A stretch of 64,000 nt of DNA from Apiosordaria backusii (Eukaryota > Ascomycota > Sordariomycetes > Sordariales > Lasiosphaeriaceae), in the NCBI GenBank assembly GCA_030549205.1, contig JAUKTV010000009.1:496001-560000 (forward strand), read 5' to 3'. Positions within the stretch are counted from its first letter, which is position 1; each line of letters begins with the position of its first letter. The notes beneath the pieces are model-generated. The model had not been told where the DNA came from, did no database searches, and saw only the letters and a list, made by a program, of their open reading frames with translations. The translations under genes and the position numbers were made by a program. Below are positions 23,295-34,825 of the stretch, piece after piece.

Positions 23295-24790
23295 ATGGCG
23301 AGCGCAACATCCCCGAACGGCCACCTCCCCCCTGCACCTTCTTATCAGTACCCTCAGGCCCCGCCGCAACAGCAGCAGCAACAGTATCCGCAGTACCAGC
23401 AGCCATACCAGCAGCCATACCAGCAGCACCAGCAGCATCCTTCCCAAAATCAGCTCCATTCGCTCCAACAACGTCCTACGAACCCAACCCGAAAGTCTAG
23501 AAGCTTCAGTCTCAGGTCGGACAAGTCTCAGGGCTCCAGCAACCAGAAAGCCGACAAGGTCGACTTACACGAGACTTCAGCTGAAAAAGAAGCCAAAAGG
23601 CTTCACAGCAAAGCCGACCCAACCCTGGCAATGCAAGAAGCGGAACCTGGTATGTTCCGTGATCGTCCCGACATGCCCGAGCTCCAAAGCTAACAGATTC
23701 GTTCCAGCCCAGGTTGCCGCGAATGAAGCAACATCGCTCGCGCCTTTGAGAAGCATTCAACACAAGGATCTTTATGGCAATCCAATTGGTACGAGGCGAA
23801 AAAACGTGGTGGTCTGTGTGACATGAGTTACTGACACAATTTCTGGCACAGCCGAACCCGACCGCTCCAATCCCACCAGAAGCCGCTGGGAACGACCATT
23901 AGACACAATTCGGAGTTTCGAGGCAGCAATTGATGGCGGATATAGCAACAGGAGGTCCATGATTCGGCCAGGTATGCTCCATCCACGCTTGGATACTTGA
24001 GATGGTGGGGATACTGACTAGGATATGCAATGCAGATGCGGACGCCAGAGCCAACCGAAGAGCGAGCTATTATGGCGGCAGTAAGTAATGCGATGTCATG
24101 TTGAATAGAATGCATGATGCTGACTTACAATTATCAGATGGCAATGGTGGTAGATTCTCACACGACAGCTACTATGGCAGCCGGCCGCCGTCGATGATGT
24201 ACCAAGATCGCGTCGGAGGAAGCCAGCAAGACCTCAGACAACCTTACTACGACCAGCAATCAGGGTCCGGCTCTCATTCAGCCGCCGGACGACAAAGGTG
24301 GAACCGAATGCAAACCGACCCGCACGGTTACAGGCAGGGTCCAAATGAATACGTGCTTCCCAGCAACCATCGGTCCTATGAGACCGTCACAACGGCGTCG
24401 GGGAGCGGCACGTCAGGCGAGCCAGCCGGGTATCAGACCGACCCAACGAGCAGCGATAATAGTTCTATTGAGCGAGTTCAGTCGGCGCCGAGGAGGAAAC
24501 CAGCACCGCAACAACCACAACAGATGAACGATTACGGCATTGGCTTCAGTTCGAACTCGGTATACCAGCCACCGACGTTTGCAGTCGGCGCCCAAAGCAG
24601 CAGTTCCAGCACCGGAGATTTGCCGAACAGCTTTCAGCAGGCTCCTCCTCCACCGGTTCCCCAGAAGGGTTCGATGTTGAGGAAGACTACGACGGTAGCG
24701 GCGCCCCAGGCGAATCAAGCCCAGGACAGACCTTCGCCCCCGGAGAAGAGGAAGAGTTGGTTTTCGAGGAGGTTCAGTAAACACAACTAA
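23295..24790 (+). CDS. DUF2406 family protein, Q-rich N-terminus
   Basis: This is a fungal protein of unknown biochemical function. Exons are 23295-23649, 23708-23788, 23852-23971, 24036-24080 and 24138-24790. The four introns are 57-64 nt with GTA donors, and phases close to 417 residues. The N-terminus is Q/P/Y-rich (about residues 15-50). The family signature starts near residue 95 (HSKADPTLAMQEAEP) and continues through APLRSIQHKDLYGNPI, DRSNPTRSRWERPLDTIRSFEAAID and RRASYYGG, each on a different exon. The C-terminal half is disordered, S/Q/P-rich, and ends in a basic RKSWFSRRFSKHN. The signature is strong evidence for the family. Yeast relatives are linked to stress or pheromone phenotypes only loosely, so I assign no function. 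Confidence 0.88.
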
Positions 24791-25863
24791 AAGGTCGAAT
24801 TTTGACGATTGCTTTTTTCGAAGTTTATTTGACTTACAATCGACGGCTTTTTTTGATACCCGATTGCACACCCTCCCTCGAAAACGTCTGGTACGGATAT
24901 GGGGATTTTGTTAGCAGGTCCATTCTGTTCAGATGTTTTTGTTGCATTAGGGTGCGTTCTTGGTGTGGTGTCATGTGGGAGATACTGGCACAGAAGGAGA
25001 AGCAGGGAGAGAGATCAGTGAGGGAGTGGATTGGACATTTCGATGATGTAGGATGTTCGATTACTTTGCTGATTGTTTGGTGTCTTGTCGTTTTTACAAC
25101 GAATCAGTTGAAGAAGTGGAGGTTGGGAGGCAATTGGTCGGAGTAGAAGTGGTTTGGGACGGAATTGGAATCTTGGTGATGGGGGAGTTGTGGAAGTACA
25201 CGCATGCGCATCCGCACGATGGGATAGGAAGGGAAAGCACATTATGAAATGGGTTCACTATTGTACAAGGCGTACTATGACGGAGGGTTTTTCTCTTTTT
25301 CTCTACTTGAGTTTTGATGCGGTACATGAAAGAAAATAATGAGAGGGATCATTTTTGGTATTCAAATTTTGTGGTTTTTGCTTTGCGTGTTTTGTGGTTG
25401 TTGGGAGATGTTTACATTGCTGCTGCTTGGGGCGTGACTTTGGTGTTTTTTTATGTGTGTAATTTTGGGGGCGGTAGGATATATATGGCTCTTGGTAAGA
25501 AGGGAGAGGATAGGAAGATGGGCTATTATTATTTAGTATTAATGGTCAAACTGAGAGGATGAGACTTGGAACAGATAACTTTATGGTGGTTTTAAAGGAG
25601 CATGTCATGTGATGTGATTAAGTGAGAGTTACAAATGAGAATTAGAAAGCGTGGTTGACCTTCGATAACAATTAACTCTTTAATGTTCTCCAGAATCAAC
25701 CCATGGCCGTGACAAACATATTAATACAAGACCAGTCCCTCCGTACCTGTTTACCATATCCTTTTAAGCCCACCGATATCATAACATAACAATGACCATT
25801 CCATGATGAAAAACATACAGAGACCAAAAACCAAAAGTATACATAGTTTATAAGGGGCCACAC
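24791..25863. other. Convergent intergenic region DUF2406/VMA21
   Basis: This T/G-rich, low-GC stretch between two converging genes probably consists of their 3' untranslated regions. I see no gene in it. Confidence 0.6.
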
Positions 25864-26276
25864 TCAAAGATCTTTCTTCCCCTCCTGCTTCCGCTTTTTC
25901 TCCTCTTCTAGGCGGTCTGACTGGTCTTCGGCCATGGCGACGAGGATGTAGCCTATGAGGACTGCGTTGGCCATTACGGCTGCTAGGCCGCCGGCGTAGG
26001 TTGAGTTGCCTGGAGATGACAATCAGCTTTTGATCCCTCAAGAATGTTTAAGAAGATAAATTACGAACCGTTAAAGAGAGTGTTAACGGTGGCAAAGTAA
26101 GACCCGATGGGAACAACAATCATGGCAAGTGTGAAGGCCAGCAGCTTGAAGATGACGGCTGCGGGGACGGCAGGGGCGATGTTGGACTTTTGAGGGGGGG
26201 AGGAGGGTGAGATTGAATTTGGGTCGGGTTGGTCGAGGAGGGTTTTCTCTTGGGAGATGATACGGCGGGTTGCCAT
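25864..26276 (-). CDS. VMA21: V-ATPase assembly integral membrane protein Vma21
   Basis: Vma21 is an ER chaperone that assembles the membrane sector of the vacuolar proton ATPase and escorts it to the Golgi. Exons are 26276-26069 and 26009-25864. The intron is 59 nt (GTTCGT...CCAG, an uncommon donor) and splits a Gly codon. The 117-residue product has a polar N-terminus, two hydrophobic helices (about residues 38-58 and, in exon 2, AAVMANAVLIGYILVAMAE), and a charged tail ending in KKRKQEGKKDL, consistent with ER retrieval. Size and topology match the family. It is divergent from the SNF2 gene, with starts 726 bases apart. Confidence 0.93.
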
Positions 26277-27002
26277 TTTGATTGAGGTCTGGGGTTGGGA
26301 TTGGGGGTATGGGATGGGGTGGGATGGTCGGAGTGAGACTTGGTGATGATGTTGGTTATGAGTGAGGTAGTACGTACTGGGTAGGTGAGTCCGTGCTTAA
26401 TTGGCATGGGAACGTTCCTTCGTAGCTCACGTGTCGACGTGCAGCAATTAGAGGCGCGTCAGACCCACTGAAATTCTCGATTGACGCGCTCTCGTTTGCT
26501 TTTTGCTGGCAAGGTCTGTGGGGCCGGGTTCCCTTTGATGGTTGAATTGGGAGAGAGATAGGGCTGTTTCTTCTTGCTTTCTACTCTCTCTCTTTGTCTG
26601 GCGATTACTTCTACTCGAGCACTTGCCAATTGACTGGTTAGCAAACCCGAGAAGGAGGCCAAAGAAAGAGACGTTGTCCTGATTGTATGGACGTCTAATT
26701 TTAGAGGGTGTCTTTGCTTTCTTCTTTCTCTGATTTTGATAACGGGCGGTCGGTCCTAACGGCAAAATCCCAACAGTCGCTCTACGAATGATCTGAAATT
26801 GCCCAGTTCAGGGGTGCAACATCAAGGTTGGGAGGGAAACCCCGTCTTTTTCGTCTGACTTTCTCTTTGGGAACCCTTGACGTTGAAGCACACTGCGCGT
26901 CGCCCCGTCTTCTCTTTTTCAGAGATAACGCTCGCTTTGAAGCTTTCTCCACCTTTGCGACTCTTGATCGAAACCCAACCAGTCGAGACACAACAACAAA
27001 AA
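26277..27002. promoter_or_regulatory. Divergent promoter region VMA21 / SNF2 gene
   Basis: 726 bases between two divergent ATGs, so both promoters must lie here. A frame opens upstream of the SNF2 start without a stop (from 26877), but the ATG at 27003 has the better context (AAAAATGG) and begins plausible sequence. I identified no specific operator. Confidence 0.6.
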
Positions 27003-30000
27003 ATGGAGTTTTCATCTTCACCGCCAACAACCGCCCGACGTGGAGGGTTGGCTTTTGACGACATCGAAGACGACGAAATTGTCAGCGAGTCGCCCTATTT
27101 TACACAACCAACCCAGATTGTCGACCGACCGACAATACGACCAATGTCTGTCATTCCATCTTCGCCCAAGTCGATCATTGAGGTCCCTGCCTCTTCGCCC
27201 TTTCGGGCGCAGGCGATTCCACAACGGACCGGCGGCCGATTGGCAAGCGCGATGGCGCCCCCGGGTACCAGCTTCAGGCCACCAGCGAGTCGGACTGTGT
27301 CTGCTGCCTCAAAGAAGCGGGATTACGTACAAATATCAGACGGCGAGTTGGATGCGCCGATTTACGTTCCAGGAGACTCTTCCGACGACGATACACAGCC
27401 GGCACGGGGCGATATTCGGCCCTCGTCATTTCAGCGCAAAGAGCCAAGTATAAGTGTCTCCACTTCATCCACTTCACTGGCCTTCAAGTCGCAGGCGTCC
27501 AAATCGGTATGTTTAACCTCACTGTGGAAACCCTTCTTATAAGTCCGAGGTATCTAACATGGTAATCGGGACAGAATACGCAAGAATCAGCTGGTAGCTC
27601 GTCGAATCGCTACGGTTTACAAAAAGACTGGGCCTCACTTTCCCCTTCGTCTCCCTCATCGGACGAGAGCCTAGAGTCGCTCCGCAAACCTTCCCCGCCG
27701 AAACAGCCTGCACGACGGAGACTCGTGCAGGGTCGCCGCCCTGGCAGACAAGAAAGTCCTTCAAGTTCACCCGTCAAGCCGATCGAGAAGCCAAGAAAAT
27801 CAGTTAAGGTCATTGATCTTGTCAGCGATGATGACGACGATCGGGACGAGGACTATGACAATAGAAAGGGCAAAGGACGTCGGGCATCCCCGCAAGGTGC
27901 CGAGGATGACGAAGACGAGGAGGGTTCGAGCGAATTCGATGCTCGAGTTCTTCAATATCTCAACACCTGCGATGTGGTGCAACTCGTTGCCATCGCTGGT
28001 GTCAAGGAAGACAATGCAAAGGTCATGGTCTCCCACCAACCCTTCAAAGATCTGGAACATGCTCGCCGAGTCACCCTTGCTCAAAAGAAAAAGGGAAAGA
28101 AGTCAGCTAAAATTTCTGTGGGAGACGATATCGTGACTGCTGTTAAGGCTTATGCCAGGTCCCTGGACGCCATCGACTATGTCATCCAGGCATGCGAGAG
28201 ACAGGCCCGCGCAATCAAAGCCTCGACGACTAAATGGGCTATGGATGAGACAGGTCAACCCAAGAACGATTCCCAGGCTGACGATGGAAAGCCCTTGACG
28301 CCTATCAGTATGGAAGACCCGAGACTAGTCGACCTCCCACACCGCCAGCCAAAGTATATGGATGGACACTGCGTCATGAAGCCATTCCAACGGTACGGCT
28401 TGAACTGGATGCGTCTGTTACATAAACTCGACTGCGGTGGTATACTGGCAGATGACATGGGTCTGGGAAAGACATGTCAAGTCATCTCGCTCATGTGCTC
28501 CGTTGTTGAGGACTACGAAAAAGGAAGAATGAAAGGAGATAGACCTTGGCCCAACATCATCTTTGTGCCCCCTTCGACACTGGCCAACTGGGCAGCCGAG
28601 TTCGAAAGATTCGCCCCTGGTATCAACGTGATAACATACCAAGGTCCCCAGGCTGTCCGCGATGAGATTGCGGAGGAAATTCAAGACGATCCGGAGGCAT
28701 TCCATGTCGTATTGACAAGCTACTCTCAGCTCTCTCGGCAGGACGATATATCCAACCTCCGGCGCATCCAACCCAAAATTGCCGTTTTTGACGAAGGCCA
28801 CAAAATGAAGAATCCAAAGACGAAACTCTACAAGGATCTCCTCCGTATTACGGCCGACTGGCGGTTGATTCTGTCTGGCACACCTGTTCAGAACAACCTC
28901 ATGGAAATGATTGCCCTCCTGCGCTTCGTGGAGCCTAAGCTGTTCTCGGAGCACTTTGAAACGCTGGAGGCGCTGTTTAGTCAGAAGTTTTCTCTGGCGG
29001 ACGTCTCCAAGGGCGCGATCTTGGCCAGCGAGCGGGTGCCACGCGCCAGAACGATTTTGGAGCCGTTTATCCTGCAGCGGCGAAAGGAGCAAGTTTTGAA
29101 AGACATGCCGCAAAAGACGACAAGAGTAGAATACTGCAAGATGGACAAGAACCAGGCGTCCATTTATGAGGATTACGCGCGGCGATTCAGGAAATCGGCC
29201 TCCTCATCTCAATCTTCGCAGGCGGTCGTTGCGGAAAAGGGCAGGGATAACGACACGAACAATGTGTGGATCCAGCTGAGGAAGTCGGCGATTCACCCGC
29301 AGCTGTTTAGGCGGTTTTTCAAAGACAAGGATGTGGAGGAGATGGCAAGGGTGCTGATGAGGAAGGTGCCGCAGTCGGAGCTGAAGCAGCCCAAGATTGA
29401 GCACCTCACGAACGAGCTGAAGGCGCTGTCGGATTTTGAGCTGCATTTGTGGTGCAGAGATTACAAGTGTATTAGGGGGTTTGATTTGCCGGAGGGATCG
29501 TGGGGGGAGTGTGCCAAGGTGAAGAGCTTGTTGAAGTTGATTAGGGGGTATCAGAAGAATGGGGATAGGGCGTTGGTTTTTACGAGGTTTGCAAAGGTCA
29601 TTGAGATTTTGGGGGAGTGTTTGGCGAGTGAGGGGGTGGAGTACCTGAGTTTGCAGGGAAATACGGATGTCAGTGAGAGACAGGAGTTGATCAACCAGTT
29701 TAATGCCGACGAGACGATACCTGTTTTCCTGCTGACCACTGGGTCGGGCGGTACGGGAATCAACTTGACGGCGGCGAATAAGGTGGTGATCTTTGATCAG
29801 AGTGATAATCCGCAGGATGATATTCAGGCGGAGAATCGTGCGCATCGGTTGGGGCAGACGAGGCCGGTGGAGATTGTCAGGTTGATCAGCGAGGGGACTG
29901 TGGAGGAGTTGGTGTATAAAGCGTGCCAGAAGAAGCTCGAGCTGGCTAACAAGGTGACCGGCTGGAGTGCTGGGCTGGACGCGGCGGCTGGGTTGGAGAT

Positions 30001-30076
30001 GACCTCGGGCCAGATGGAGGCTGAAGTGAGGAAGGAGATGATGAAGAAGGGAGGGACACCGCCGGATAGTGATTAG
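27003..30076 (+). CDS. SNF2-family chromatin remodeller, Fun30/SMARCAD1 type
   Basis: This is an ATP-dependent nucleosome remodeller; Fun30-type proteins act in silent chromatin and DNA end resection. Exons are 27003-27506 and 27575-30076; the intron is 68 nt (GTATGT...ACAG). Length is 1001 residues. The N-terminal third is disordered with acidic stretches (VSDDDDDRDEDYD), then a helical stretch possibly equivalent to the CUE-like region. The ATPase follows: DDMGLGKT at 461-468, DEGH at 574-577, SGTPVQNN soon after, and motif VI QAENRAHRLGQTR near 919. The long insert between the two ATPase lobes fits the Fun30/Etl1 branch. Motif V reads TTGSGGTGINLTAAN, where many relatives have TKAGG. Codons become strongly G-ended from about 29300. 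The SNF2 call is certain; the subfamily is likely. Confidence 0.9.
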
Positions 30077-30942
30077 AAGGGATAGTTGTTTGGCATTTTC
30101 GACCACCAAGACCTTCAGCATTAGCCTAGTTTTTTTTCTTTGGTGGGGTTAGAGTAAATGGAGATGTTTGGTGTTGCCTAGACAGAGGGTATACCCATTG
30201 GGTTTTGTTACGGGCTGCCAATGGTGATGTTTGGGGATAGAGGTGGCACAGAGAAAACAAATCACGCCCTCGTCATGTTCGGGGCGGAAGAGGCCATGTT
30301 AGAGGTATTGTGCGAATAATGGGAGACGGGCATAAAGCGAAGTACATGAAAATATAGGTTATTTTAGGGACGAATAAAGATATACAAGGAACAAAGTCAC
30401 CAACATTACATCTCTGTTTAAGATCTCCTCGTGTTTGCGTACCGTTGTTGAGATGGAATTCTTTCGGCTGCAGGAACCGAAGGACAGGATGGATAACCCC
30501 TGTACCGGCCCGCGGATCGGGAATTGAAGCGGGGATAAGCGACGCCAAGAACATCGACTGCGAGCACTTTAGGCAAAGAGTGGGGCGCTGGCTTTCACAT
30601 GCTTGATTCAACGTCTCTCCCGTCGTGTGTTGTCTGACAAGGGATGTGGGGAAGCTGGCAACACACCCCCTTGTTCTCGCCGCCTCAACCGACCGATACC
30701 GCCGCCGTCACGGGTTCAACAACGAGAAGATGATTTACTCGTGACAGTTTTTTTGTTCAGTGGTGTACCCCTCCCCTTTTTTTTGTTTCTTGATTGTTAC
30801 CACTGTACAACAAAATTCCTTCCTGTCAGTTCATTCATTCCCTTGTAAGGCGCGGCAAAAAAAGTTCATTTTGTATGGCGTAAGAAGGAAGGAAGGGTCA
30901 TTCATTTTATTGTTGTTACCTTGCAAGAAGGGGAAAAGAAAA
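30077..30942. other. Intergenic between the SNF2 and patatin-like genes
   Basis: Tandem genes on the + strand. This contains the 3' region of the first and a T-rich promoter or leader of the second. I see no gene. Confidence 0.6.
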
Positions 30943-33478
30943 ATGGTGTTTCAGTGGTTGCTCGGTGTGTTGGGCGCCGTGTACGCTCTTTTGCTGTCAC
31001 CTTTATTCGGCAGTGTTTCTTCTTCTTCTGCCCCTCCTCGCGACAGTCACCAGCAGCAGCAGCAGCAGCAGCAGCACACGATCAGGTTTTCGGATGTCCA
31101 CGGCGATTATGGGACTGGGACTGGGGCTGCTGCTGCTGCCGAACCATCCACCACCACCACCACCACCACTCCCAGTCGTTCGACGGGGAAACGAAGCAGC
31201 GGCAGTACCAATACCAGCACCAGTACCGGCAGCAGCACTCACCACCACCACCATCACCGACGTCGTCGAGGCCCCAAATTGTTTCTGCTGTCGGCGTGGG
31301 ATATGCTACTCGATGTGGTGTCTTTTTGGCGGAATGTATGTCTCCCCCCCCCTCTCCCCCCCTCCTCCCCTTTTATACATACCATGTTGCTAACAGTAAT
31401 GGCTTTTGTTCTATCTAGAAAATAATATCCCACTACTCCCGCCCCACCGCCCTCTCCCGCAACCTCTCCCTCCTCCACAATGCCACAACCTTTGAGAAGT
31501 GGGAGGAGGCAGCGCTGAACCTCGACCAGCTCCTGGGGTTGGACCTCTGGAGGAAGAACCCCATTTCTGGGCATTACGACTTCAAGCTCATCAACGAGCG
31601 GCTGGCGTCGATTGAGATTGCGAGGGAGAGGGGGGATGTGCATTCGTTGGTTAATTTATTGAGATCAGGGCTGGTGAGGAATTTGGGGAATATAACTGCT
31701 ACAAAGTTGTACAATCGAGCGTTTGCGGGGACAAAGTTCTTGATTGAGGAGTATGTAAGGAGCGTGGCGGAGGGGGTGGAGGTTATTGGGTGTTTGCCTA
31801 GTCCGGGGCAGACGGCGGTTGCTGGTGGGGGTGGGGGTGGGGTTGGGGGTGGACCTGTGGTTGATCAGAGGGGGGTGCCGAGGGGGAGTTTGGCTATGGG
31901 ACGGCAAGGGAGGTTGTCGACGGCGGGAGGAGGAGGAGGAGGAGGAGGAGGGGGGGGGCATCATGTTAGTTTTGAGGATAATGGGAGTGTGAGTAGTTCG
32001 GGGAGTGCTAGTGGGGGGGTGGGGAGAGTAGTAGTAGGAGGAGGCAGACGTTGAGTTTGGCTACTACTACTGGGGATGGGAGTGGGAGTGGGAGTGGGGG
32101 AGGGGGACAGGGGACGCCGAGGGATCTGAGGAGTGTTAGTATTGCTAGTCCGAGCACTCATTTGCCGGATGGGGGGATGATTGCTACCATGTCTACGCAG
32201 GCGAAGCTGGATTTTATCCATGATACTAGGCAGGCTTTTGGGCGGACGGCGCTGGTGCTGCAGGGGGGCGCTATTTTTGGGTTGTGTCATCTTGGGGTCG
32301 TGAAGGCGTTGTTTTTGAGGGGGTTGTTGCCGAGGATTATTGTGGGCACGGCGACGGGAGCGTTGATTGCGGCGTTGGTGGCGGTTCATTCTGAGGAGGA
32401 GTTGCCGAGGGTGTTGAAGGGGGAGGGGATCGATTTGAGTGCGTTTTCGAAGCAGGGCCAGGTGGACCCGGTGAAGCATAATCAGGGACTGAGAGAGTCG
32501 GTGTGGTCGAGGTGGGCTACGCTTGTGCGTAGAGTGCAGAGGTTTAGAAGGGAGGGCTATTTCTTGGATGTGAAGGTGTTGGAGGAGTGTATCAAGTCTA
32601 ATATTGGAGATTTGACTTTTGAAGAGGCGTATCATCGGAGTAAAAGGGTACTGAACATTACTGTGGTAACGGCCGGGCATGGAGGTGTGCCGACGCTGCT
32701 GAATTATCTGACGGCTCCTAATGTGGTATGTGGTTTTCTTTTGCATTTCTATTCTCTAAAGTTGTTTGACTAACACCAGCAGTTAATCTGGACGGCCGCT
32801 GTTGCCTCCAATGCGTCGACTCCTACATTCTACGGACACAGGCAAACAAAGATCCTCTGCAAGGACTCCCAAGGCAACATCGTCCCCTGGAAACCCGCCA
32901 ACACAGTCGACTTCAACCACTGGACCAACGTCTCCTACACAGAGCAAGAATCACCTCTCCTCAGAATCGCCGAGCTATTCAACGTAAACCACTTCATCGT
33001 CAGCCAAGCCCGCCCTTACCTCATCCCCTTCCTCCAAAGCGACATGCACGGCCCCTCGCTGGTAGAAACCCGCAACAAGACCATGTCCGGCATGGCCTTT
33101 GTCATACGCATGGTCGGACTCGAGATCCGGCACCGGCTCCGTCAGCTCGACACCCTCCAGCTGCTGCCAGCCGGGATCCGCCGGTTCCTCGTCGACGAGC
33201 GGGTGCCCGGCGCCAGCATGATGCTCGTGCCCGAGGTGACGGCGGGGGATTTCGTCCGGCTGATGGAGACGCCCACCAAGGAGACGCTCGAGTACTGGAT
33301 CCTTAGGGGTGAGCGTAGTGTCTGGCCGGCTGTTGCCGCGCTTAAGATCCGCTGCGCTGTTGAAGAAGAGCTGGATAGGGCCTATCAGGTGGCTAGAAGG
33401 CTGAAAGCAGGAGGGCTGCGGAGGAAGACAAGTCATATGCAGACGCCCTTGCTGGTTAATCTGGAGAATCTGGGTTGA
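30943..33478 (+). CDS. DUF3336/patatin-like protein with degenerate active site
   Basis: The family (yeast Tgl3/4/5 relatives) comprises lipid hydrolases and acyltransferases of lipid droplets and ER. The start MVFQWLLGVLGAVYALLLSP gives an N-terminal hydrophobic helix, then Q-, T- and H-rich low complexity. Exon 1 is 30943-31335; exon 2 begins at 31419. DUF3336 follows (HNATTFEKWEEAALNLDQLL to NRAFAGTKFLIEEYV), then a G-rich insert and the patatin core LQGGAIFGLCHLGVVKAL. The nucleophile elbow, normally GxSxG, reads GTATG (32345-32359), and I see no DG motif later. An intron lies at 32726-32782; the stop is at 33478. Between exon 2 and the patatin core the frame changes. Either an intron 31989-32047 (GTGAGT...GCAG, in phase, no good branch site) or a missing G in the run at 32013-32019 explains it. 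The intron model gives 778 residues. Confidence 0.85.
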
Positions 33479-33945
33479 GAAGGAAAGGAAAGAGAGATTC
33501 AGGGCTCAAAGTACGGGCGCAAGGTGCTTGGCAGGGGGTGTAGGAGTAGTGTATAGGTTTGGCTTCAAGGGGGTTGGTGCGAACGGGACGACGGAATCTA
33601 CCGTCGATCTATGTATTAATCATCAAGCTGGGGTGTGTTTGTTTCTCGTCTTCGTTCACCAGTTGATACGAGGCCGCTTATTAATAAACGATCTTCATAA
33701 CTCAGAGGCGCGCATATTGCAGGTCAGACTTTTCTCTGCTGCATGAAATGCCGCTTTAGGGAATCCGACGTTGTGTAACGGATGGTCCTGTTGAACGGAC
33801 GGGTTCTTTTGGATGATATAGCAAGAATAGGCACAGCCGCCTGCATTATTAGACATTTGTTGCCACCGACAAGAAAAAAATGCCCGTTTTCCCCGTGGTG
33901 TTGGTTCTGTACTCCTGATTCAGTGTTCGTTTGGCATGTCTCTAC

Positions 33946-33967
33946 CAAATGTGACATGTCACATTTG
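33946..33967. repeat. Perfect 22-bp palindrome
   Basis: The left half is CAAATGTGACA and the right half is its exact reverse complement, with no spacer. It lies 470 bases past the patatin-like stop. It could be a dimeric factor site or a hairpin. Confidence 0.9.
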
Positions 33968-34795
33968 ACCAGGACACACACACAGCACTCGGGCAATGCA
34001 AAGGTCTTCCAGGGGTACAGGTTTTATATCTACCGTTTACAATCGATCAATAGCGATATGAACATGCTGTTAGTGACATTTGCAGTACCAGTGGCAACTC
34101 ACAGCAAGTGTCAGTTCTGTCATTCATATTTGTCTTATTCATGCCTAAGTATATCTCGAAATGCCCATGGAGAAAAGAAGCCACGAATGTCGCATCTGCG
34201 ATAACACCTGAGGTTGCCCAACGGTGGGTATTGTTGCAGAAAAGAGGCAACAGCGACAACCCCAACAAAAACGAGGACTATGGGTGCACAAAGGCACGGG
34301 TGGCTTGTGCTGTGGTGTACCGGAACTGATGACCAGAGAGCGGGCTGGTCACACCTACCGGTGTGGTGGAAAACTGGTTCATGGGACTCTTGATGGGGTT
34401 GTTGTGGAAGTGGTAGTACCGATCGAGGAGCGGGGCTAATCGCTATTTCAAGTCGTCTGAACGTTATTGCCCTGTTTGGTTAGCAGCGGGGACAGCAATA
34501 AGTGACGACTGTCCAGCAGAATGCGTCCTGCGCACGAAATAACCCCCATGGTTCCCCCCCAAGGCCATGTCAGGGCGTTCAGTTGGGATTACACGAATGG
34601 GATGGATGTTGTGAGAGGGTCTCCCCTGAAGGGCCAAAGGCTTCTCGGCGGCAGTAGCTCATTAGCGGGCAAGGGGATATTCACCGGGGATCTGATCTGA
34701 CGGTGACGGACTGTGACTTGCGCGGTCGACGGGAGACGATTCCACGCCGTCCGCGCCATACGCCACAGCGACGAAAACTAGGCTAACGGCCGAGT

Positions 34796-34825
34796 GCTTG
34801 GGCTCTTGCTTGGGCTCTTGCTTGG
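34796..34825 (+). repeat. 12-nt tandem repeat, 2.5 copies
   Basis: The unit GCTTGGGCTCTT is repeated exactly twice and followed by a partial copy. Non-coding. Confidence 0.9.

Noticed and set aside
29204..30121. 305-codon open frame on - opposite the SNF2 gene
   Set aside because: It exactly opposes the conserved helicase C-terminal lobe. The G-ended codons of that part remove stops from the opposite strand.
31961..32746. 261-codon open frame on - opposite the patatin-like gene
   Set aside because: Same cause: G-skewed coding strand. The sense strand carries the patatin core.
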